From NCBI GenBank assembly GCA_903892565.1, contig CAITIX010000318.1, positions 18,935 to 82,934 on the forward strand: 64,000 bases of DNA. Reading direction: 5' to 3'. Position numbers and translations under genes: made by a program. Under the pieces are notes generated by a model. It was not told the origin of the DNA, made no database searches, and worked only from the letters and a program-made list of their open reading frames with translations. Source of the DNA: an uncultured Acidobacteriia bacterium. GTDB taxonomy: Bacteria; Acidobacteriota; Terriglobia; Bryobacterales; Bryobacteraceae. Below are positions 1-8,445 of this stretch, piece after piece (the stretch's first letter is position 1; each line of letters opens with the position of its first letter).

Positions 1-606
1 GGCAAGATTGTAGTAGCCGACGGGATCATCGGCGGCAGTTGGGCGAATCCTCCCGGAATTACGCCGCAGTATTACACCCTGACGGTTGCGGACGTGCAAA
101 GCGACGTCAATCTGACGCTAGAAGTTCCTTATCCCGGAGTGGGCTCTACGGCAACAGCTGTGTTTTACAACCCGTTCGACGTGGAATGGTTGGGTGCGGA
201 TGGTGGTGTGGGAATATTGGGCAGTATGCTGCCCTCTTGCTCTTACAACCTTGCGCCCTGCGGTTTGTTTGATTTCGTACCCAAATACGGAAAGTCGTTT
301 GGGATGGGTCCCGGGGCAGGAAATGTTCCGCTTTACATGGCGGAGCGGGTGGGCGGATTTGCGGGTGCCGCGAATCGAGATCTCATTGTCGCATTTGACC
401 TCGGCGGGGTTCCCAATGCAGCAGGGGTGACGGTTTCCGCTACAAACCCCGATCGGACGGTGGGGGCCAGCACTTGTTCTGTTTCGCCCTGTGTGGTGCC
501 AATCCGTGCCCACGAAGGCATTGCGATGATTACCATCGAATACCGTTCGGCAGCGGGCAAGTTGTTGTCCACGACCACGCAACAAGTCGTCGTAAAAGTG
601 CCGTAG
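1..606 (+). CDS. Hypothetical protein, 5'-truncated by window edge
   Basis: Frame 1 is open from base 1 (GKIVVADGIIGGSWANPPGITPQYYTLTVADVQSDV...) to the stop at 604-606; track ORF starts at an internal GTG (94). Confidence 0.6.
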   Translation, partial: GKIVVADGIIGGSWANPPGITPQYYTLTVADVQSDVNLTLEVPYPGVGSTATAVFYNPFDVEWLGADGGVGILGSMLPSCSYNLAPCGLFDFVPKYGKSFGMGPGAGNVPLYMAERVGGFAGAANRDLIVAFDLGGVPNAAGVTVSATNPDRTVGASTCSVSPCVVPIRAHEGIAMITIEYRSAAGKLLSTTTQQVVVKVP

Positions 607-745
607 TCGGCGGCGTATTTAAAACACCTCTCGTGCCGGAGCGAGCATATCGCGCACTCGCCCGGCACGAGATCGTATTGCGGAAGCGAGTTTCTCGCGT
701 TGCCGCAGTCATTCGAAAAAAACGCTTTGATAAACTTGTGTCAGA

Positions 746-1696
746 GTGAAATGTTCTGTCGTCGTCCCGCTTTACAATAAGGCTGCCACGGTCGCGCGGT
801 CGCTCGAATCCATTCGTTCTCAAACCTTCCAGGACTTTGAAGTCATTGTCGTGGATGATGGGTCCACGGACGCCAGTGCGGAGTGCGCAGAACTGTTTCT
901 GAAGAGCGCGGATGGGCGATTTCGCATGGTTCGTCAGGCGAATGCGGGGCCGGGGGCTGCTCGAAATCGTGGAATCGCTGAGGCCAAGGGGGAGTTGTTG
1001 GCCTTTCTGGACGCCGACGACGAATGGCTCCCTGAGTTTTTGGAACGAGCCGTATCGCGTCTCGCCGAGACTGGTGCGGCAGGGATTGCGATGGCTTGGT
1101 TTGATGAGCCGGGACATCGATCTTCGTGCGAGTTATTTCTGAAAATGGGGCTAAAGACCGGGATTTGTACCATGCGTCCCGATACGGACCCCCGCGTTCT
1201 TGTTGCCATGCTCGTTCTGATGTGGCCCTGCACCACGATTGTGCGGAGGGACGTCATCGAAGCTTATGGTGGCTTCTATGAGAAGCGGTGCAAGTTTTCG
1301 GAAGACGCACATCTCTGGCTGAAAGTTTGTTTGAATCATCCGGTTTACGTGTATTTGGAGGAAGGCGCGCTGTTCCATCGCGAGAACTCGGATTTAAGCG
1401 GCAACTATCGCTCCATGCGTGACGTGGAGCCTTTCCTCACGGATCCTGGCGACGTGCGCGCTGTGTGCCCGCCGCAGCTTTCCCGGCTTTTGGACGAGGT
1501 GCTTGCCATACGAGCCATGAAGACGGCATGCGTAATGGCGTATTGGGGACAATGGCGGAACGCTCTCGCGCTGCGGCATGAATTTGCGATTCCGGGAGCA
1601 TGGCGGCTGCCGTGGTTTTTTCCGTCTCTCTTGGCGGCCTCACCACTCGGAGGATTAGCCGGCGCGGGACTCCGGGCATTGCGAGGCACGAATTGA
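746..1696 (+). CDS. Glycosyltransferase family 2
   Basis: GT-A N-terminus MKCSVVVPLYNKAATVARSLESIRSQTFQDFEVIVVDDGSTD, then AFLDADDEW; GTG start. Confidence 0.92.
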   Translation: MKCSVVVPLYNKAATVARSLESIRSQTFQDFEVIVVDDGSTDASAECAELFLKSADGRFRMVRQANAGPGAARNRGIAEAKGELLAFLDADDEWLPEFLERAVSRLAETGAAGIAMAWFDEPGHRSSCELFLKMGLKTGICTMRPDTDPRVLVAMLVLMWPCTTIVRRDVIEAYGGFYEKRCKFSEDAHLWLKVCLNHPVYVYLEEGALFHRENSDLSGNYRSMRDVEPFLTDPGDVRAVCPPQLSRLLDEVLAIRAMKTACVMAYWGQWRNALALRHEFAIPGAWRLPWFFPSLLAASPLGGLAGAGLRALRGTN

Positions 1697-2832
1697 AATC
1701 TTCTGCGCCGCTATCCATTCTCGCAATCCTGGAAGCGACTTCCCTCACCGGACCGGCCAAGAACTTGCTGCAATTTGCGGAATCCGTGCGCGCAGGAACG
1801 CCGGAATCCGCGCTCGTCCAATTGCGCGTGGCGACGTATCGCAGGCCGGGCCAACCGGAGACGAACGACTTTCTCTCCGCGGCAGCGAACATCGGCCTCC
1901 CTTGCGAAACCATCCACGAAAACAGCGCGCTAGACTTCGGGACGTTGTTGCAAATTCGAGCCTTAGTGCGACGCTTTCGGCCGGATGTCATTCAGACGCA
2001 TAACGTAAAAACCGCATTTTTATTGAAACTTTCTGGCGCCCAGCGAAGCGCATGCTGGATTCATTGGCATCACGGCTACACCGCACCGACGCGCAAACAG
2101 GTTTTCTACAATCAATTGGATCGTTTCTCCGTGCGGAGCGCCAAGCAAGTTGTTACCGTAACGTCCGCGTTCCTTCCGGAGCTAGAGAAGTTTGGCGTGC
2201 CGCGCAGCCGCATCGAAGTCATCCCGAACGCGATTCGCCCGGACTGGGGTGGAGCACCCACCGGCATTTCTGCCAGCGCCACCTCTGCGGAAAAAACGAT
2301 TCTCGCAATCGGCAGATTGTCGAAAGAGAAAGCGCACGCGGACTTGATCGAAGCTCTCTCCCTTCTGAAGGCGGATTCGCAACTTCCACGGCTGCGTCTG
2401 CTGTTGGTGGGGGACGGACACGAGCGGCAGAGTTTGGAAGATCTCGCGGCGTCCAAGGACGTCCCGATTACTTTCGCGGGGCACGTCACGGATGTTTGTC
2501 CTCTGTATCGGCAAGCGGATGTGTTCGTGTTGCCGTCTTTGTCGGAAGGTTCGCCCAACGTGCTGATCGAAGCGATGGCGGCAGGTAAGGCGATTGTTGC
2601 GACGTCGGTTGGGGGCGTTCCAGAGACAGTGACGAACGATGTCGAAGCGTTGCTGGTTCCTCCGGGTAAGCCGGTCGCTCTCGCGGCTGCGATCGCTCGC
2701 TTGTTGCGCGATCCGGAGTTGGCGCAAAGATTGTCCGACGCCGCGCAAGCTCGGGTGCGTCGCGAATTTCTTCCCGAAGCACGCGCGCGGAGGATCATCG
2801 AACTTTACCGCCACGTGCTCGACCGCGCATAG
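1693..2832 (+). CDS. Glycosyltransferase family 4 (GT-B fold)
   Basis: C-terminal VFVLPSLSEGSPNVLIEAMAAGKAIVATSVGGVPE. TTG start at 1693 overlaps the TGA of the upstream gene (ATTGA); track start 1600 lies inside the GT2 gene. Confidence 0.9.
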   Translation: MKSSAPLSILAILEATSLTGPAKNLLQFAESVRAGTPESALVQLRVATYRRPGQPETNDFLSAAANIGLPCETIHENSALDFGTLLQIRALVRRFRPDVIQTHNVKTAFLLKLSGAQRSACWIHWHHGYTAPTRKQVFYNQLDRFSVRSAKQVVTVTSAFLPELEKFGVPRSRIEVIPNAIRPDWGGAPTGISASATSAEKTILAIGRLSKEKAHADLIEALSLLKADSQLPRLRLLLVGDGHERQSLEDLAASKDVPITFAGHVTDVCPLYRQADVFVLPSLSEGSPNVLIEAMAAGKAIVATSVGGVPETVTNDVEALLVPPGKPVALAAAIARLLRDPELAQRLSDAAQARVRREFLPEARARRIIELYRHVLDRA

Positions 2833-2865
2833 GATGGATGAGCCTGCGGCGGGCTCTACTTCCGG

Positions 2866-3846
2866 TCAGACAAGCGTGTCTTGGAAACTCTGGATATAGC
2901 GTCCGAACGCGATGACGGCGAGCCACAGGACCAGAGAACTAGCGGCGATGAATTTGGCGGGCGCAGCAGCGTCTTCCCCGGCTTTCACGTGCTCGATCCC
3001 GCTGAAAATGTCCGTCAAGTAAAACGCTGCCGCGTTCAATCCGAGCAGCATCAGAGCCAGGAGCTTGCACCAAACCGCGATGTCGAACGTGTAATACGCG
3101 GGCATGCCGATCAGCACCAACATCCCGGTGGCGACGTTGATGCCCAAGCCTAGAAGTGCCCACGGGATAAATTTATGAATCGGTGCGATCGGGAGTTGCT
3201 TCGCGAAACCCAGGATCCGTAGATTCAGTGCGCCCACGGTTCCGACAATCAGCGTCAGTCCGATGAAATGCAGGTCCATCAAAAGAGCCGTTTCAAACTT
3301 GCTAAGCCCCACGGCCTTGATGAATTTGTCGGGCGCGGGTTCGAAGGCTTGCAGGATCGAGCCGACGCCGGTCTCTTGCAACGGCGACTGCTTGCTATCG
3401 GAGACTTCGGGATGGCGAATGTCCCCTCCGGTGTTCCCCGTTCGCGCCATAAGGCCTGCGGTCAGTAACGAAAACAGCAGGACCGCGAGAACGTTTCCAC
3501 GGGACGTGCGGGCGTCCCGATGCAATTGCCACAGACCCACGATCGCGAAGGCACCCGTGATCTCCATGAACCAGAAGGAAAGCATCGCGGAACCCAGGTG
3601 TCGCTGAATCACGGGCCCTGACACTCCGGCTTGGTGCGCGATATTTACTTGAGCGCCGAAGCCGCTCACGAAGGTGGGAATCGTCACCAACGCAACGCCT
3701 GCAAAAATGATGAGGCTCGAGCGCCGCAGGTCGCTGTTCTTTCCGCAGAACGAAATCAGGAATAGGGCAATGGCGATGATCGTCCCCAGAACGGGAACGT
3801 GGTTTAACAGCAAATGCAGATGTGCGAAATTGATGTGCAAGTCCAT
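2866..3846 (-). CDS. Polytopic membrane protein, N-terminal DUF2231-like half plus C-terminal half resembling the neighbouring gene
   Basis: Many hydrophobic segments; N-terminal HINFAHLHLLLNHVPVLG; C-terminal LRILGFAKQLPIAPIHKF shared with 3861..4373. Confidence 0.8.
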   Translation of the reverse strand: MDLHINFAHLHLLLNHVPVLGTIIAIALFLISFCGKNSDLRRSSLIIFAGVALVTIPTFVSGFGAQVNIAHQAGVSGPVIQRHLGSAMLSFWFMEITGAFAIVGLWQLHRDARTSRGNVLAVLLFSLLTAGLMARTGNTGGDIRHPEVSDSKQSPLQETGVGSILQAFEPAPDKFIKAVGLSKFETALLMDLHFIGLTLIVGTVGALNLRILGFAKQLPIAPIHKFIPWALLGLGINVATGMLVLIGMPAYYTFDIAVWCKLLALMLLGLNAAAFYLTDIFSGIEHVKAGEDAAAPAKFIAASSLVLWLAVIAFGRYIQSFQDTLV

Positions 3847-3860
3847 CGTCTACGTTCTCC

Positions 3861-4373
3861 CTACCCGGTCTGTCCATACAGCAGATATTTGAATGTGTAG
3901 GCTAACAGGCGGCCTGCCGAGACGGCGCAAAGCCATACCACCAGTGCCCGGGTCGCCAAAGACCTTCCTTGAGCCAAGGTGGCGGCCTCGCCCGCGCTTT
4001 CGCAATTGGAAACTACTTTCTCCATCCGCAGCATGATCCACACGCCAGTTGCGATCAGTGCCAGCTTTACGTAAAACAGTGGATTCGTCAGGGCCTTGGT
4101 GGGATACGAAAGTAAGAGCACGAGGCCGGATGCGCCGCTGATCCAGGCTCCGGCCCACAAGATCTTGAAGAACTTTTTCAGAGGTGCGATCGGCAGGTCC
4201 GGTGCAAAGCCCAAGAGGCGAAAGCCGACGAATATGCTGGTTCCTACGGCGAGCGCCAAGCCGAGGTTATGCAGTAAGAGGAAAAAATAAAACCCAAAGG
4301 GCGATTCCGTCTCGCGCAGCCAGGTGCTGATGCCGCTATCTTCAATCGTGCCTAGAAACAGGGGTACTTCCAT
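3861..4373 (-). CDS. Small membrane protein (DUF6644-like)
   Basis: Hydrophobic segments; FRLLGFAPDLPIAPLKKFFK motif shared with 2866..3846. Confidence 0.75.
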   Translation of the reverse strand: MEVPLFLGTIEDSGISTWLRETESPFGFYFFLLLHNLGLALAVGTSIFVGFRLLGFAPDLPIAPLKKFFKILWAGAWISGASGLVLLLSYPTKALTNPLFYVKLALIATGVWIMLRMEKVVSNCESAGEAATLAQGRSLATRALVVWLCAVSAGRLLAYTFKYLLYGQTG

Positions 4374-4487
4374 AGCGCCTCCGTGACCCTTTCCCCTCTG
4401 GACTCAACCAGAAAAACCACGATTGGATAGCGTATCACCGATTTGGTCCTCTTGTCGCGAGGCTCACGTGAAGTGCAGCGTGAGCGA

Positions 4488-5294
4488 CTAGCGGGCGGCC
4501 TTCGGCGCTTTCTCTACGACGTCAGGAACCGGAAATACAACGTAAGGATTGTTTGCGTCGACTTTGCTCACGTTCAAGGTGAGGACGGTCGCTCCGCCTC
4601 GCTTTTGCACGATGCGCGCGGGGAACATGACATCCGTCGCGATCTCGCCGAGATCTTTGTAGCCCGCATACGTGGTTTCCATGTTCACGTTGCCGAGCGC
4701 AGCATTCGTGCCTGTCGCTTCGACTTTCTCTACTTCACTTTTCGCGTTGAGTGTCATCTTCACGGAGATGCCCGTCAGCGGTGCGGTGAGCGGAAAGCTG
4801 ACTACGGTCATCCCGCCTTCTTTCGATACTTTGGCGTCCCCTTTATTCGCGACGGCCGCACGTTCGGCCGCCTTGAGAACGCCGTGCGGCGTGGTCCACA
4901 TCTGTAGTGAGCGCTCGGCGAGAGTGGCTGGCAGCGGGGTAGCCGTCGAACCGGGGATGAATCCGCCACCGGGGACGCTTTCATTCCAGGAAAAATCTCC
5001 GTTGATTACCTCGATCTGTCGAGTGCCTCCGGTGGGTGAAACGTCAATGCGCATGGCTGGCGTGCGATAGCTGTAACTCGCGTGATAGTTGATCGCCACG
5101 GGTGGGCCACCTGCTGCGCGCGTGCCTGTGGCCCAGACTTCCATCGTATTGATCGCGTCGATACGTTGTGGTCCGCGAATCATGCCGAGCGCGTATTCGG
5201 CGGCTTTTATTGTCGCGAGCGCGTCCTGTGCGTGCACGGAGGGCGCGGCGAGTGCCGCGAACATCACTAGAGAGCTGAGGCGAAGTCGATTCAT
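4488..5294 (-). CDS. Secreted hypothetical protein
   Basis: Signal peptide MNRLRLSSLVMFAALAAPSVHA|QD; same strand as the flanking block. Confidence 0.75.
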   Translation of the reverse strand: MNRLRLSSLVMFAALAAPSVHAQDALATIKAAEYALGMIRGPQRIDAINTMEVWATGTRAAGGPPVAINYHASYSYRTPAMRIDVSPTGGTRQIEVINGDFSWNESVPGGGFIPGSTATPLPATLAERSLQMWTTPHGVLKAAERAAVANKGDAKVSKEGGMTVVSFPLTAPLTGISVKMTLNAKSEVEKVEATGTNAALGNVNMETTYAGYKDLGEIATDVMFPARIVQKRGGATVLTLNVSKVDANNPYVVFPVPDVVEKAPKAAR

Positions 5295-5327
5295 GTGAAG
5301 GGTCCTTTATCCAGTGATGGGCGTTTT

Positions 5328-6143
5328 CTAGTGATGATCTTTGGTGACAAGGTGCGAGAGATCGAGCTCCATGCAAGGGAGCGATTCGGCGAGCTCGGCT
5401 TTGGGATCCGGATTCAATGTGATCATGCGCCGATTCATCGTCCACGGCTTCAGCAGTACGTCGGAATCTTCGATCGTGGCTTCCCACGTAATGGCGTCGC
5501 CGTCGCGATGCAGCCGCTCGATGACGTGCAAATTCTCGCTATGGAAATATCCGCCGATATCGAGCCAGCTGGTGTCATTGAATCCGATGCTATCCACGAC
5601 GAGCGTGTCGCCCTCCCAATGGCCGACGGATTCACCCTTCCATGTCCCGTCCAGATCCTGCAGAGTTGTGTGCGCACGGCCATCCACCGGAATCACGCGG
5701 TAGGGATCGCCCCAACCCTGCGCCGGCGGACTGACGTAGAGGAACACGAGCTCCTTCGAGGTCTGCACGATCTTCATCGGCGGGCCGATGCGCGGAACGC
5801 CGCCGGGCATGCATCCATACGAAGGGTCTTGATTGTTGCCGTCCTGGTCGAGTTGTTGGATCTTTTCCCAGAACTCGGGTTTATAGATGGGCTTGTTTTG
5901 ATCGGCGCGCCGGACCAAGGCGCCGTCCCGTTCGAAATTCAAGAGACTTCCGCCACGCGAGGCCAGGTTCGCGGTGAGAGGGTCGGCGTCTTTCAAAAAA
6001 GGATTGAAGGCGTTGCCGTTCCATAGGCCGTTGAGATCCGGATGGCCGTCGGCCAGCAGCGGGGTGGATGCCTTGGAGCTTTGCGCGAGCGACAATGCTG
6101 CCCCAAAACACAGCGCCAAAGCGAGAGATGCAGCACGATTCAT
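5328..6143 (-). CDS. Secreted PDLNGLWN-type protein, paralogue 1 of 3
   Basis: Signal peptide MNRAASLALALCFGAALSLAQ; motifs HPDLNGLWN, GTWKGESVGHWEGDTLVVDSIGFNDTSWLD, ELDLSHLVTKDHH shared with the next two genes. Start at 6143 rather than 6182. Confidence 0.85.
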   Translation of the reverse strand: MNRAASLALALCFGAALSLAQSSKASTPLLADGHPDLNGLWNGNAFNPFLKDADPLTANLASRGGSLLNFERDGALVRRADQNKPIYKPEFWEKIQQLDQDGNNQDPSYGCMPGGVPRIGPPMKIVQTSKELVFLYVSPPAQGWGDPYRVIPVDGRAHTTLQDLDGTWKGESVGHWEGDTLVVDSIGFNDTSWLDIGGYFHSENLHVIERLHRDGDAITWEATIEDSDVLLKPWTMNRRMITLNPDPKAELAESLPCMELDLSHLVTKDHH

Positions 6144-6144
6144 G

Positions 6145-6999
6145 CTAGTGGTGTTCCTTCGTGACAAGATGCGATAGATCAAGTTCTACACAGGGTAGCG
6201 TTTCCACGAGCCAAGCCTTCGGATCCGCATTCATGCGCTGCACGCGGGGGTTCATAACCCACGGCTTCATCAGCACATCGGGATCCTCGACGGTGGCCTG
6301 CCAGATCAGCGAGTCGCCATCGCGCCGCACACGTTCGATCACATGCATGTTCTCGCTGTGGAAGTAGCCGCCGTAATCGAGCCAGCTCGTGTCGTTGAAT
6401 CCAATGGTATCGATCACCAGCGTGTCGCCGTCCCAGCGGCCGATGGATTCGCCCTTCCACGTTCCGTCGAGATCCTGGATCGGCGTGTGTGTGCGGCCAT
6501 CCGTGGGAATGACGCGGTACAGATCGCCCCAGCCACGTGCGGCAGGCGCGACATATAGGAAAAGGATTTCCTTCGCCGTTTGCACAATCTTATCGGGAGG
6601 CCCCATGCGCGGGACTCCGGCGGGCATGCATCCGTAAGACGGATCTGCCTCGTTGCCGTTCTGATCGAGCTCCTGTACTTTCCCCCAGAATTCCGGTTTG
6701 TAGAGAGGGCGGTTCGGATCGGCGCGGCGGATGAGCGCTCCATCGCGTTCATAGTTGACCAGGCTACCGTCGCGCGAAGGAAGATTCGTAATCGTGGGAT
6801 CGGCTGAGGCAATGTGAGGGCCGGCTACTGTGGTGGCGTTCCACAAGCCGTTGAGATCCGGATGGCCATCCGCCATGCGCGGAACCGCAGGCGAGGTTTC
6901 CGTTTTCGCATTCGGACGCTGCGCCGCCATGGATGGCAACGCCACTATCGCGACGATCACGACGACAATCACGGCGGCCTTCATGGCAACGAAGGGCAA
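6145..6999 (-). CDS. Secreted PDLNGLWN-type protein, paralogue 2 of 3
   Basis: Signal peptide and the same motif set (PDLNGLWNATTV..., GTWKGESIGRWDGDTLVIDTIGFNDTSWLDYGGYFHSENMHVIER). Confidence 0.85.
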   Translation of the reverse strand: MPFVAMKAAVIVVVIVAIVALPSMAAQRPNAKTETSPAVPRMADGHPDLNGLWNATTVAGPHIASADPTITNLPSRDGSLVNYERDGALIRRADPNRPLYKPEFWGKVQELDQNGNEADPSYGCMPAGVPRMGPPDKIVQTAKEILFLYVAPAARGWGDLYRVIPTDGRTHTPIQDLDGTWKGESIGRWDGDTLVIDTIGFNDTSWLDYGGYFHSENMHVIERVRRDGDSLIWQATVEDPDVLMKPWVMNPRVQRMNADPKAWLVETLPCVELDLSHLVTKEHH

Positions 7000-7080
7000 A
7001 CGAAACTGGAGCGCTGTGCGGATCAGGGTAAAACTCCTCTGAACAGTTTATACGGAACTGCGAGCGTTGGCCGAACTGGG

Positions 7081-7914
7081 CTAATGATGTTCTCGTGTCA
7101 CCAGATGCGACAGATCCCGCTCGCTGCACGGCAGCGTTTCTTCGAGCGTCGCTTTCGGATCCGGGTTGCGCGCCAACTCCCGTGTGTCCATCGCCCAGGG
7201 CTTCACTAGAACCTCGGGATCCTCTACCGTCGCCTGCCACGTCAAGGTATCTCCGTTGCGACGCAGGCGCTCAATGACGCGCATATTCTCGCTGTGAAAA
7301 TAGCCGCCGATATCGAGCCAGCTCGTGTCGTTAAAGCCAATCGTGTCGATCACCATCGTGTCTCCTTCCCAGTGTCCGATCGATTCGCCCTTCCATGTCC
7401 CGTCCAGATCCTTGAGCGGCGTGTGCGCGCGGCCGTCGAGCGAAACCACACGGTAGGTATCTTGCGGGCCCGCGTAAAAGAGCAGCAATTCGTCCGGTGT
7501 CTGCACAATCTTCATGGGAGGTCCCATGCGCGGAACTCCCAGCGGCATGCATCGATACGAGGGATCCTCCTCGTTGCCATCCTGATCGAGCTTCTGTACT
7601 TTCTCCCAGAACTCGGGCCGATAGATGGGCTTGTTCGGCTCCATGCGCCGGATCAACGCATTGTCACGTTCGAAATTGACAAGCGTGCCTTCGCGGGCGG
7701 GAAGCAACAGGCCGACTTTTTCTCCGGAGGAAAGAGTTCGCGGGACAATCGCTCCGTTCCAAACGCCGCTCAGGTTGGGAACTGCCGTCGCTTTGCGGGG
7801 CGCAGTTGCGGACGTCTGCGAGAGCGCAGGCGCGGCCAAGGCGCAAGCAGCGATGAAGCATCGCAGAAGCGAACGATTTAAAACCCGGTAGTGCAAGTGT
7901 GGCCCTCCCGGCAC
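7081..7914 (-). CDS. Secreted PDLNGLWN-type protein, paralogue 3 of 3 (variant VPNLSGVWN)
   Basis: Signal peptide and the same motif set (PNLSGVWNGAIV, GTWKGESIGHWEGDTMVIDTIGFNDTSWLDIGGYFHSENMRVIER). Confidence 0.85.
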   Translation of the reverse strand: MPGGPHLHYRVLNRSLLRCFIAACALAAPALSQTSATAPRKATAVPNLSGVWNGAIVPRTLSSGEKVGLLLPAREGTLVNFERDNALIRRMEPNKPIYRPEFWEKVQKLDQDGNEEDPSYRCMPLGVPRMGPPMKIVQTPDELLLFYAGPQDTYRVVSLDGRAHTPLKDLDGTWKGESIGHWEGDTMVIDTIGFNDTSWLDIGGYFHSENMRVIERLRRNGDTLTWQATVEDPEVLVKPWAMDTRELARNPDPKATLEETLPCSERDLSHLVTREHH

Positions 7915-7929
7915 CGGTGCCCGTGCGAC

Positions 7930-8346
7930 TTACTTCGCGTTCGGATCGTCGGTCCAAATGGTAAAGACGCGGCCATCGGACATGGTAATTGTCTTGACGA
8001 GGCCAAGGTCGGTGCCGTCTTTGGCGAGAACGCCGTTGACCGTGATCGTGTCGCCTGCTTTGAGGCCGCCCCGATCACCGCGGCTGATTCCCGCTTTGCG
8101 CAGCGCGCCGGGGCCGGCCATTTCGAAGGCCCACTTCTTGACCTTGCCGGAAGGATCCTTCACATCAATAAAGAGGTATGAGTGCGGATTGATCCACTCC
8201 ACTTTGGTGACCGTGCCGTTGAGCTGGATGGGTTTTTCCAAATCAAACTGCGCCTGCACGGAATGGTGCGCCAGCAGTGGCACCGCGAAAATACAAAGCC
8301 CACCCAATGTCAAAAGCCGCGTAAGTCGCAAAATCATTTCCCTCAA
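7930..8346 (-). CDS. DUF6152-like secreted protein
   Basis: Signal peptide then HHSVQAQFDLEKPIQLNGTVTKVEWINPHSYLFIDVKD. Confidence 0.8.
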   Translation of the reverse strand: MREMILRLTRLLTLGGLCIFAVPLLAHHSVQAQFDLEKPIQLNGTVTKVEWINPHSYLFIDVKDPSGKVKKWAFEMAGPGALRKAGISRGDRGGLKAGDTITVNGVLAKDGTDLGLVKTITMSDGRVFTIWTDDPNAK

Positions 8347-8407
8347 CCTCTCTAATAGGGGTTAACAAACGGGGCGGGGGCTGTCAAGCCTATGCGCGTC
8401 CGTTGCG

Positions 8408-8428
8408 ACTGTCATTATATAGGACAGT
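8408..8428 (+). promoter_or_regulatory. Putative operator overlapping a -10-like box
   Basis: ACTGTC-ATTATATAG-GACAGT perfect 6-bp inverted repeat around TTATATA, 17 bp before GTG 8446. Confidence 0.45.
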
Positions 8429-8445
8429 TTCGCGAAACGAACCTA

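Noticed and set aside
4462-4485. GCTCACG...CGTGAGC hairpin after the 4488..5294 gene
   Set aside because: 7-bp stem with a 10-nt loop and no T-tract; too weak to call a terminator.
5295-6026. 243-aa plus-strand ORF opposite secreted paralogue 1 (similar ones at 7294..7881)
   Set aside because: The same shadow ORF recurs because the sense genes are paralogues; no independent coding evidence.
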